Shown here piece after piece: positions 54,778 through 64,000 of a stretch of DNA of 64,000 nt; the first letter of the stretch is position 1, and each line of letters opens with the position of its first letter. The DNA comes from Favolaschia claudopus (taxonomy: Eukaryota; Basidiomycota; Agaricomycetes; Agaricales; Mycenaceae). The notes under the pieces were generated by a model. The model was given only the letters and a program-made list of their open reading frames with translations. It ran no database searches and had not been told where the DNA came from. The translations under genes were made by a program, and so were the position numbers. Location of the stretch: assembly GCA_037176885.1 (NCBI GenBank), contig JAWWNJ010000123.1:496001-560000 (forward strand). The letters are read 5' to 3'.

Positions 54778-57595
54778 ATGTCTCAACCACTCGAAGTCTA
54801 CGCTCAATTCACGGACGATGTCAGGGCTAATCGTCCTGTGGTCTGCGAGCGCTCCTCATGTGGTGTTGTCCTTCAACCTGGAGATCAAAATCGGCACTTG
54901 GTTAGAAATCAGAATCCAAATTTACCGGACCGAGTTGTATGCAGCGCTTGTTACAACTGGATTCTGGGCAAACCTGACACTCTTGGTGAGGAATCCTATC
55001 TATTGTGCATGGTGTCGGTCTGAGATTTGAATATTCAGTGCGTGGTGATATTTCTGAGCGAGCTGCGGCAGTACGTCGCCAGGCATTGGATGCGAAACGT
55101 AAAGGTAGATATACCGGTGTTTGTATTGTTTTCCGCTTCACCGAATTGCGCAGATGCGACTCCGCTTCAGCGGCAGGTTACTGCTGTTCCACCAAATTAT
55201 TCGATGCCGCCTCCACCGCCACCGGGTGAGTTTCGGTTCGTTTTGAGGTTCGACTCAATAGATTTGACTATATTCTCTCTTTAAAGCCTCGATGCTACCA
55301 CACATCAATGTACCCAGCTCGTGGGGTGCTCCTGGGCACCAATCTACCTCCAGTACAACATATTTTCAACCCAACGGATATTCAGCTGCACACGCTTCCT
55401 ATGGTGCAGAGCGACAGGCATGGGCGTCGAGGGCGTATCACCACGATCCTGCAGAGAGCATCGGTCTGATTTTACAGATTCTACACGAGGTTCCTGGCAA
55501 GTTAAAGGGTACCTTGGTCTTGGTGCGCAAAAGAGTATAAATATTTGTCAGTTCAAGCGCTAATTTTCTATCTTAGAATCTCAGCGAGGGGAAAGAAGTC
55601 CCAGCAAAAATCACTCCGGCGGGTCTGAGAGGACTAATTATCCAGGTCATGGGCCCACGCCTGGCTGAGGCAACTAACGGTTATCCATTTCCCCTGGCGC
55701 AAATGCCTCTCCGAGAGGTTGTTCGCTGGATTGACCTGGGTCAAGAGGATCAAAACTCACCTTGGTTTTACAATCGCTATATGGGAAAGCCGAATCACAA
55801 GCAGAAGGATAAGACAATGGTCTACAAACGACCTAAAGTGTCCATTGCCATCGCGTTGGTGTTCCCAGCTCCACAATGGGAAGCTTACATCGACTGGGAT
55901 GAGGTTTGTTTGATTGTTGGATTTCTGCTGAATTCTTTCTTACCGATAATTTAAAAAGGACACTCCGAAGGCAAGATACATGAAGCTCTGATCATTTTCA
56001 ATTAACAATATAGTCACAGAATTCTGTAATCGCCCGTACCACAATCGTCCCGTAACCTACCAGTGATCATGTAACCTTAACCTCCCCTCTTGTACTGCCG
56101 CATAGCCTCACTACTGGCCAGGTACGGCATATAATAGAACTTCAAGTCAAGTCAAGTCAAGTCAAGTCAAGTCAATCGCCCGTACGACTCGATCATCGTC
56201 GTCCTTTTCCATTCAAGCTTCGGTTCCGAACTCTTTACACTCTCAAGCGCTAGGAGCGGCTGACTGGGAGGTACTACGGGTACTGAATCTTTGCCACACT
56301 CATGCTAACCAATCAAAGAATGGAAATAACCTTGATGTTACTGATAGGGAGAGCAACAGTTCCGAAGATGAAGAGGTAGCGAATCATTACTTTCCCAACT
56401 TTACAATAATCTCTAACGCAAATTTGTAGTCTCGGCCTCGAACGCCTCCTCAATCCAGAAAGAGAGGCCCTCCAGCATATGTTTCACCCGATCGGTCGCG
56501 CCTAGCAAAGGTGCTAGCTGTTGGTGGTCAACCGGATGTTACTGCGGGTGCCAGTACGTTGAATTTTAAATTCATTTGTCTATCTGTGCGCTTACATTGA
56601 TCTTCAAAGCTCCTCTGGGTTCGGAGCAGGTGGAATTCTATGCAATCGAGCCGCCTTCATTGCATGAGCTCTTGGACCCAGAGCTTCAACATCTTTCCCG
56701 CTTCACTTGTACACCAGATGAAGCATCTCAAGGATTCCTTGCCATTCAGTCAAACCTATCAATTGGATGCGGAACATTCAAAACCGCTCACCGTGGTTGG
56801 ATCACCTTGCACCATTTGCGCGACGTGGGCTTGGGGACCACCAAAAATGAGTTGGTTGTCGTCAAACGTACATTCCGCGAGCTTTCGAACAAATCTGGAG
56901 GTCAAACAGTTTACACCCGCTACTCTTCTCCGGAGGAGCACAAAATTATCTTGAAGGAGGCGAACAATCTATACTGGGCGATTTCCATCATGGGCTTCTC
57001 ATATTCATACATCTATTCATTCGACACCCTCGATCATCAGGATTGCCCTCCGATTCCAGACCTACGCTTCGTTCAAGCTGGGGTCGCAATATACTATGAA
57101 ACTCCTGCGAAGAATTCCAGCAAAGCATCGATCCGAAAAACATATCTTCTTGAGGAGTATATCGAGACTAACTCTGACAGTGAATTCGTCAAATTTGTGC
57201 ACAACGGAAGTGCTGTTCCCCTTCTTGATGCAGACGACGCCTGGCGGTGGATTGCGGACTTCCTGTGCTTCACCCAGCATATTCAGTATTGGAAGAGTGG
57301 AGAGATGGTCTTTCTCTCTGATCTCCAGGGTGAGTATCTTTATTTTCGATTGCTTCCGACTTACTCAATTCATATGCTAGGATCTGACATTTTACTTACT
57401 GACCCACAAATCATGACCTCACCGTCAGTCCGATTTCTTGCTTTGACATTCCTTTTTGCTTACATCTTTACCAGGAAAATTGCGGAGGGTGCGGATCTGT
57501 TTGCAGATGGAAATGTCGGTTCCGTGTTCGAGCAATTCCCCGACCAACATGTTTGCAACCAGTACTGCGTTCAAACTCCCCGAGCTGTAAATTAA
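54778..57595 (+). CDS. Alpha-type protein kinase (MHCK/EF2K family), eleven exons
   Basis: Atypical Ser/Thr kinase of the alpha-kinase family, expanded in agarics. Exons: 54778-54985, 55039-55104, 55154-55225, 55287-55522, 55577-55903, 56172-56270, 56319-56375, 56430-56547, 56610-57329, 57381-57423 and 57475-57595. All junctions are GT-AG and all phases close, giving 688 codons plus stop. The N-terminus has a CxxC-type zinc motif (VVCERSSCGVV...VVCSACYNW). The kinase part shows NLSIGCGTFKTAHRG, VVKRTFREL, TYLLEEYIETNSDSEFVKFV, FLCFTQHIQYWKSGEMVFLS, DLQG, LTDPQIM, ADLFADGNVGSVFEQF and the zinc-binding HVCNQYC. Exon 6 depends on an acceptor inside a SINE-like insert; using the presumed older acceptor at 56020 would run into a stop within the insert. 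The gene is probably functional if that splice is used. Confidence 0.85.
56040..56173 (+). mobile_element. SINE-like retroposon (134 bp, 12-bp TSD) inside the alpha-kinase
   Basis: The 12-mer AATCGCCCGTAC occurs at 56028-56039 and 56174-56185. The insert ends in a (TCAAG)n tail of about six units. Short length, a simple-sequence 3' tail and a long duplication are typical of LINE-mobilised SINEs. Clear Pol III A and B boxes were not found, so a truncated LINE tail is also possible. Confidence 0.7.
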
Positions 57596-58976
57596 ACTCA
57601 CTCTGTCCGTGTGGCTGAAATCAAGTACTTATGAGCAATATGATATGCTGTATGTTGAATATGACTACTATGCACCTATGATTCCTATACACGCTGGTTC
57701 CCTAACCGCATGAATCCACCCAACTCAACTTGTCTTGTCGGAAATAGTTTCATTTTGATTAAAATGCCAGTGGATGATCACTATCGAAATTCTGAGAGAA
57801 TTCCGTGATAGATTTCGAGTAGTGACACATATATCTTTTTATCACACTGTGCCCATTATTCTGGCGCAAGCCTGGCTTCCCTGAAGTCCAGCTGAATTTG
57901 TAACACGTAGGTTTTCCGAAGGAAGCCATTTCCCGGATTGTCGGCAATTACAAGGTAATTACAAGCCGGGGCTGCTAAAATAAAGCTGACTGAGTCTCAC
58001 AGGCCAATGTAGTCCTTTTATCGTCTCATTTAATGCGATAAAGCTGCGTGCCATCTATCTCTACTCTGCTCTGCGTCGAGGTCGAACAGTGTCACACTGA
58101 AGTCACACCGGTCACGGTGAATAAATTTCGTTATTTTTGAACTGATGGGGGGCCGTAATTCTGCTCTTGGGAACTTGCCATTGTTTAGATACAATCTCCA
58201 GCTACCATTTTGATTCTTACTGAATACTTTCTTGCTACATCAAATACTTGAGCAAGTCAAGTACTTACCATAAAAGGTCGTGGCTGAGCGGTATTCGGTG
58301 TCCGAGGCCGGAGATCACACAATATATGATGCGATCACATCACCATCAGCGTGGTGCTCCGGGTTTCCATAATAAACCCTAATGATGGGATCAAATCCTG
58401 ACTGATTTGCCTAAATGGGTATGATAAGCTGGAAAAATCGAGGGCTATACACACCGCGGGAGCGCGTAAAAAAGGCTCCCCACAGTTAGATTTTAATTTT
58501 AGATATTAAGGTACAAAAAAAAATCCTAATATAGTGCTTTGATATCAAAGATAAAAGGCGCCCTGAAAGGTCCCCCGATTAGTCTTAAACTTAGGTGCAA
58601 AAGAGGCTTCATCATTTTTGAGATAAAAAGGTGCGACTTAAGCGGTTCATTTCTGCGCAACTTACACCGGGTATCAGGGCACCTGTTTTTTTTCCTTCTT
58701 TATCACAGATAATAAAGAGCTGTTTTTGAGCCTTATTATTACCAATAAAAGGCGCCATATTCCGGCATTGGGGCCCAAGATATGGCAAATATCAGACCCA
58801 CTTTTACTTAGCCTTTGATATTTCGCCGGAAATAGCCTTAGATTGCCGAGGGTTTTACTGCCCGGGGCCATCGGCTTTAATCGGTCTGGCGACCGATTTG
58901 CCATCACCCTCTGAATGGCGGGGTGGTAATAGACTTGAATCTTCACGTGATGAAAACGCACTCCTTATGTCTGCCC
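57596..58976. other. Intergenic stretch, no gene recognised
   Basis: AT-rich with poly-A/T runs and (T)8-type tracts near 58515 and 58685; no supported ORF or TIR pair. Confidence 0.4.
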
Positions 58977-59784
58977 TACCAACTCCGTATGGGTACCTCG
59001 CGGCTCTTGCGTGTCAAGCTGGAAGCAGTAACGGTGCGCTCCTTTGATTGCGCTGCACCGAAGTTTTGAACGTTTGGGCTCAATGAATACTGATCAAGAC
59101 ATGCTTGATTTTGTCAAAGCCGCGTACTGTGAAAACTCCCCTTTAGCTGTCGAGGAGCACTGCCTCATTCTCATGGCGTACGACAAGACCACCTACCGAA
59201 TGCGAAGGGCATGGAGAGATATCTATTCCATTGAGAATGTGGAGCAACGCGAGCCTAGACTCTCCGAACTTACGCGCCGTTTTCGTTACCACATCCAAAG
59301 GGAGCTAATGGAGCATTGCGAACACCTTATCAGTTTAGTGGAAAGCTATCTCCTCCCGACTTGCACGCCCGAGAGCCGTCCTGACCAATTCGTTCTTTAC
59401 CATCGGACGTCAGTTCATTGAACTTGATATGCAAGACAAATTTGACCATTTTGCAGAATTGGTGATTATGCCCGGTATATGGCGGAAGTATCAAATGAGA
59501 ATGAACAAGGGAAATTTTTACACCGAGCTTCAAGCGCATACACAATCGCGTCACGGTGCTCACACGTTTCCCTCTCCCCAATTGACCCCCATCGCCTGGG
59601 CCTTGAAGTGAATCTTTCGGTGTTTCGTCACGATACCCTCTCCAGACATTCTGCGGTTGAAACCGTGATTGCAGCTCTCCTTGCCGCAAGAAACCATCTT
59701 CGCACCTCCAATGACCGTCCTCACCAGGAGTCTCTTCGAATATTGTCTCTTTTGCATCGTAACTTGGAAACTTGGCTTGTGTAA
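58977..59784 (+). pseudogene. Divergent 14-3-3-like protein
   Basis: Resembles 14-3-3 phosphopeptide-binding proteins along its length. From ATG 58977: YGYLAALACQA (family YLAKLAEQA), after a shift ERLGSMN, then LAVEEHCLILMAYDK, RRAWRDIYSIE, ELMEHCEHLISLVESYLLPT, a 48-nt intron (59409-59456) and GDYARYMAE, HRLGLEVNLSVF, LLHRNLETWLV. The Lys in AYDK, the Arg of RRAWR and the Arg-Tyr of GDYARYMAE match the phosphate-binding residues. One problem remains between 59025 and 59060: the first exon and the rest differ by one base in frame, with an in-frame TGA, unless a very short intron exists. Length about 245 residues, normal for 14-3-3. It is strongly diverged from the housekeeping sequence and may be a neofunctional or dying paralog. 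Confidence 0.7.
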
Positions 59785-60558
59785 GAAAACTCCCAGATGG
59801 TAAGGTTCCATATTCGGTTCGTACATCTGCTTAACACCTTTCAGAAAATGCTGTGCCACCGGTTGCCAGGCTGACAGCCTTTCAATAGGTCCCACCTACT
59901 GTACCAATACTGTACCAATCTGTATGACTGAAACGTAGTCCTGCGCGCAAGATTCAAGGCACTGAATGACAATGCGATACATATTTGTGTGTTGATCCCA
60001 TTGAAATAACCAGTCCTCTCCAGTGAGCTACCTGCAATTGGTGCTAGAACATCCAGATACTGAATCAGAGAACACCAATTGAACATTGAAATAAACACGC
60101 AACAAATTTTGAATTGCCCTCTTAGGAATTCTCAACTAGGCTTCCAAAGGTTGGGAGCAGATATACTATTGGAGCTTCTGCCAAATCAAATTGAAGACAA
60201 GTACGCCATTCCCTACCACCTTCCGGTCACGAAAACATGCCGGTGCGCTGAGGTTGTAGGGTCGAAAATGAGTGGTCGGGGTGGGGCGGATTGTGGGCTG
60301 GGGGAAGGCAATTAGATACTAAGGATGAGCCGAGTTCCTGTGCAGCCTTGTTCTTCCAGTGTTTTTTCTAGGTCCGCCGTGCATACTGTAGTGGAGAGCA
60401 ATAGAGGTTGTGGGTTGACGCGTTGGACGCGAGAGTTGATATTGATTGATCGGAACTTGATGGATCAAGTCGGATCACTCGAGTATGCCTTTTGCGGACA
60501 TACTCCTCCACGAACATGATTAATGAGCCTATTTAACTTGTTTATATTTAAGTTTCAG
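59785..60558. other. Intergenic stretch, 5' flank of the helicase
   Basis: No convincing coding frame. The short ORFs have no helicase text, so the helicase N-terminus with motif I is missing rather than in another exon here. Confidence 0.35.
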
Positions 60559-62199
60559 GATGCAAATATGGCCCAATTTGGCATCAACGCCCTCACTATA
60601 AATTCCGACACAGTCGCCGCAGCTGGGATGAACAGAAGAGACTTATGGATTGAAGCTCGGGAGGGAGTTTCTATGCTGATCCTCGCTCCGGAGCAGCTTA
60701 TTTCAAAGAGCTTTCGGGACTTGCTCGCGCATGAACCATTTTATGACCGGGTTTGTGTTCTCGGGGTGGATGGAATCCATCTACTTGTGGAATGGGGGTT
60801 GGAGTTTTGGAAGGCCTTCAAACAGATTGGATCGTGCTCGACTGCGCGCTGGAATCCCTATTATTGGTCTTACGGCGACGCTCCTCGATGATCCCAAAGT
60901 TTCAGATGCCATATCTGGCCTTTTGGGTGTAAACCGTGGCGAATTTCATTTGCTGCAGCGCTCTAATGCTCGGCATGACATCCAGATCTTGTTCCGACAA
61001 CTGCATTCCGGAATCGATGGACGTAAATTCCCCTAACTGGCGTGGGTTCTTCGCAACCAAGATAAAACTCTGATCTTTGGTCGCACCATCTCGCTTAGTC
61101 TCCCGCAGTCAGACTCTATGAGATATATGATAGTCGATATATCTTTTTATATAGAGTCTGATTTTGTTGGCACCTGTCAAATGGGACCTCGGATTTTGTG
61201 ACAATTTGATGGCACGTGAAGATAGTCCCACGCCCAATTCGGACGATTTTGCTATTGCCCCAGACCTACAGGCATTTTAAATCCATAAACCATTGCAGGG
61301 GCACTATTAAATTATGCACCACTAATTCTTATGGGCTCAGGACTCGAATATTGATAGGAAGTGTGAATTCAACCAATTTTGATACCTCGTTGAAAACTCC
61401 GTCGTTTTTGTATGTCTACTGTCAGGGTAAGCGGCCACTACCTTTTCTAGGCTATTCAATTGTCTCAAGACTGCACATATGCGCACAGATTCACAAAAGG
61501 TGGCCAAACGAAGCCTTGCGTCCCAATCCGGACGTGAGAAGTGTGACATGTCACATCAAAAACCGAGGTCCTGGTTGACAGGCGCCAACAAATACCTACA
61601 TCTCGCTGGTCTTTCGACTCAAAGTCTACCTCAATTCCCTTTGTCTCGACGATCCCCACCGCGACTTCCGAATCCGCACTCATACTGGGCTTAATTGGCC
61701 CGACGACAAAGAAAAAACTTTGGCAGACATCGCCAACGAGCCTGGGTGCCAAATCATCATCGCAACCAACGGATTGGCACAGGGAAACGATATTCGGGTC
61801 ATCGAAACAGTGATACAGGTTGGTGAGCCTGAAAGCAGCGAGATGTATGTACAAAAACCAGGTCGAGCTCGTCCCACAGTTCAAGATCCCCGCGCCATCT
61901 TCTACATCTCAGCTACCCGCATGAAGCTCGCAGCCAAAATCGTCCAGCAGACGGATGCCTAAAATGCTGCGGATGCTCGGAAAGCAGCAACCAGCAAGAA
62001 ATCTGTCCCGGCGATGTCTCGTTCGGTCACCGAGATACTTACGGCTCCGTGCAAGCCTGCAGAGCAGGACCGTCAATTCGGTAACCCAGTCGACCCCGAC
62101 ATCCCTTGCTCCTGTTCCACCTGCGCAGCTTCCCCACTTCCCTCGCGTCCACTACAGTGTCTATGCAGTGGATGTATGGTGGCGGACCGAACTTCGTGA
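60559..62199 (+). pseudogene. RecQ-like DEAD/DEAH helicase, truncated and split by MITE F2
   Basis: Member of the agaric superfamily II helicase group often found in many copies. After an acceptor at 60558: FGINALTINSDTVAAAG, SMLILAPEQLISKSF (motif Ib), VLGVDGIHLLVEWG (motif II, DEIH changed to DGIH), a one-base shift near 60830, GIPIIGLTATLLDD (motif III), SNARHDIQILFRQL, TLIFGRTISL. Then the MITE (61096-61598) and, in frame after it, VFRLKVYLNSLCLDD, QIIIATNGLAQGNDI (motif V, usual Asp replaced by Asn) and MYVQKPGRARP (weak motif VI). A TAA at 61960-61962 interrupts the frame before the Cys-rich tail (CSCSTCAAS...LQCLCSGC, stop near 62199). Motif I is missing. Not functional. Confidence 0.75.
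61096..61598. mobile_element. Mutator-like MITE, family F2, copy 2 (503 bp, 9-bp TSD)
   Basis: Starts TAGTCTCCCG, ends AATACCTA, and is flanked by CATCTCGCT at 61087-61095 and 61599-61607. Left hairpin CAGACTCTAT...ATAGAGTCTG and inverted arms as in 24084-24583. It lies inside the helicase frame. Confidence 0.85.
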
Positions 62200-62252
62200 C
62201 AAGTCGGAGTCCCAATTTGGTAAGGTAGCCGAGGACCCCTGATAATGCCTTT

Positions 62253-62706
62253 GGAGCCTATGGTGCGGTTCACTTAGTCACCACCACTTTGTGACAACCG
62301 TTATTACTCACCCGAAAAAAAAAAAAAACTGATTTCTTATTCCTCTTGCCCAAATGCTCATTTCAGTAAGAGAAACACTTTCCCAAGAGGGATTTTAAGT
62401 TAGGGTAGATCTCACTGAGTAATAGATTTTTCATGGTGTTAAATCGGGACTGCACACCACATATGCCTCATAAAGCTGGTAGAAGTGGGTTGGGAGGATT
62501 TCTTACCTTCCATATGCTGCTCAGAAGGCACATTGTAAGCCCTTTACATTGAAACTTACAACAAAAGAGTGATATTTGCTCACAGATTTGGCTGTTCTGA
62601 AGGCAAAAAATAGGCAACAAAGTGCATTTTTGTAAAAATTTTCGCCTCCGGCGGATTTGGGACTTGCACAAATGTGGTGGCAACTAAGTGATTCGCACCA
62701 TAGGCC
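62253..62706. mobile_element. Unclassified MITE (about 454 bp)
   Basis: GGAGCCTATGGTGCGG at the left and its inverse (CGCACCATAGGCC) at the right, with further inverted similarity through CACTTAGT-x-x-CCACCAC. No clear target duplication; no coding sequence. Confidence 0.6.
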
Positions 62707-63052
62707 CCGAAAATCCTCGAATCCATTTATTTTGTCCGGACGAAAAAAACTTTCCCACGGTTTCTGAGGCGGCAGAAATCGCGTTTTCTAGTGTCCGGTC
62801 ATTTTCGGTTTTTTTTTGCTCCGAAAATTTATTATTTTTTGTCCGGACGCAGGTGGCTAGCCTCTGAAGGCACTATCAGGGGTCCTGGTAGCCGCCATCC
62901 ACTCTCGCGAGTGTTGTAGGATAGCGACCGAAGTCCCTGATAGCTATACCCGGCCCGACCACTTTATCACATGTTGATCCGTATATCTCTTACTCACCTT
63001 ATATTCTGTACCTTTCCGTAGCAACGAAAGCTGCCTTTTTGATCCCCAACGC
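62707..63052. other. Non-coding stretch
   Basis: Contains TTTTGTCCGGACG twice (about 62730 and 62838) with poly-T between; no gene recognised. Confidence 0.4.
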
Positions 63053-63989
63053 TCACTTGCTAGTCTTGCGCCCACTCCGTTCCCTGCCTTTCAGTGTCCT
63101 CTGCTGAAATAAGCTCATATTTCCACTGCAGCAGAATCTCGATGCATTCGCGGGCGTAATTGTGAAGTCCAGCCCCGCGAAACGAAAAAATGCCCAGTAT
63201 TTCAGTACACTAAGAACGATACCAGCATCGGCAAATGCAACACCGTGCTCGTATACGCAAAAAATGAGAGCGTCCCGCACAAAGTATTGAGAGTGCGCAT
63301 AGTAGTCGTCGTTGATGTTCTTCGCTGTCTGGATGTTCCGTGCTTCAGTAAAATCGGCCACAAACTCTCGTGCAAAGCCTTCAAGCTCAGCAAGTGTTGG
63401 CCTCCACTTCGCCAGATAGGCCCACCGTTTAATGTCTTTCTTTAGCCTGCACCCGAAATTACAAATCAAGCACATTCATGAGTGACCATATCACGCACAT
63501 TACTTGATAGAGAATCCGGGCTATCAGTGAGTGGCGTATTAGAGCTTTCGCATCAGCATAATTCGGTTTCTCTGCGTCCCAGATACGATTGAGGAGGCCT
63601 TTGTGTTTAGCGAGGGAGCCAGGATCTAGCACGGAATCACCAAAATGCAGTCGCATGATCATATGCGTTGCGTTGAGAGCAAAGTGCCATAATGCACTCA
63701 GCTCTTCGACGTATTCTAGCCGCTCCATTGGAGTGACGTCGTCCATCCGGTCCCGCCGCATTTTTTCTTCATCCTCATCGGTGGGGATTATATCGGCCCC
63801 CGTTGCGGCTGCCCGTTTTCCACGCAGCTTTTGCTTAGCCTCGAGATTCTCAGCCGCGGGGACTGCGTCAGATAGCGCGATGGCAGCAGCATTCGTTGCA
63901 TGTATCATGGAATTCTTGATGAATAAGCGCTTCTGAGATTTTCGAAAAAAAATATTGATGTTGTCGAATATGATGTAGAATAGGCCCAT
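63053..63989 (-). pseudogene. DUF6589-like protein, partial at the window edge
   Basis: Matches the agaric DUF6589 type by pattern: FYIIFDNINIFFRKSQKR, MIHATNAAAIALSDAVPA, PMERLEYVEELSALWHFALN, GSLAKHKGLLNRIWDAEKPN, ALIRHSLIARILYQVM, a 52-nt intron (63447-63498), LKKDIKRWAYLAKWRPTLAE, NDDYYAHSQYFVRDALIFCV and VLSVLKYWAFF. A one-base loss in a T6 run (63185-63190) shifts the frame; the expected continuation (GLHNYARECIEILLQWKYEL) is in another frame. The 5' part lies beyond 64000. Function unknown; such proteins travel with agaric transposon-rich DNA. Confidence 0.65.
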
Positions 63990-64000
63990 GTATTAAGCTG

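Noticed and set aside
1..64000. CRISPR array, rRNA genes or bacterial operons
   Set aside because: No regularly spaced direct repeats, no rRNA signature, and spliceosomal introns throughout.

Overview
The window looks like nuclear DNA of a mushroom-forming basidiomycete (Agaricomycetes). Evidence: many GT-AG introns of about 48-66 nt, and gene families typical of agarics (F-box, BTB, expanded alpha-kinase, CxC6/KDZ-associated, DUF6589-like, RecQ-like helicase). No rRNA, CRISPR or bacterial-type operon was seen. The region is a transposon-rich, gene-poor graveyard: most coding units are fragments or carry frameshifts or stops. Gene names come from motif recognition by eye; no database search was possible.

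Layout. 0.5-2.8 kb: broken tyrosine recombinase abutting a Ty1/copia RT fragment. 4.4-6.2 kb (-): intact four-exon DDE integrase-like gene. 6.4-10.4 kb: decayed host-type genes (cyclase/formamidase, F-box, truncated GDSL esterase). 11.4-14.7 kb: ten-exon transposase-like gene. 14.9-19 kb: MITEs and a large inverted repeat. 20-25.5 kb: fragments of pogo-type transposase, LINE RNase H and a DDE gene. 26-29 kb: a host ORF split by a Mutator-like foldback element, then a hAT-like MITE. 29.9-31 kb: Ty3/gypsy remnant. 34.5-35.8 kb: tandemly duplicated unknown locus. 35.9-38.7 kb: second integrase-like gene, divergent from a BTB gene. 38.7-43.6 kb: foldback repeats and a CxC6/KDZ gene split by a MITE. 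44-50 kb: LINE RNase H, GC palindromes, Helitron fragment. 52-53 kb: large foldback element. 54.8-57.6 kb: eleven-exon alpha-kinase containing a SINE-like insert. 59-59.8 kb: divergent 14-3-3-like gene. 60.6-62.2 kb: RecQ-like helicase split by a MITE. 63-64 kb: DUF6589-like gene running off the edge.

Main results. (1) Five complete elements have TAG...CTA ends and 9-bp target duplications, as in Mutator-like elements; their ends carry nested hairpins. In three of them the terminal stem differs by compensatory base changes, so the fold, not the sequence, appears conserved. Three of the five sit inside reading frames. (2) A 134-bp SINE-like insert in the alpha-kinase would stop the frame, but an AAG at its tail gives an in-frame acceptor; the 688-codon model closes only with that splice. 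(3) An intact 567-aa DDE integrase-like protein plus two relatives form a poorly characterised fungal transposase-like family.
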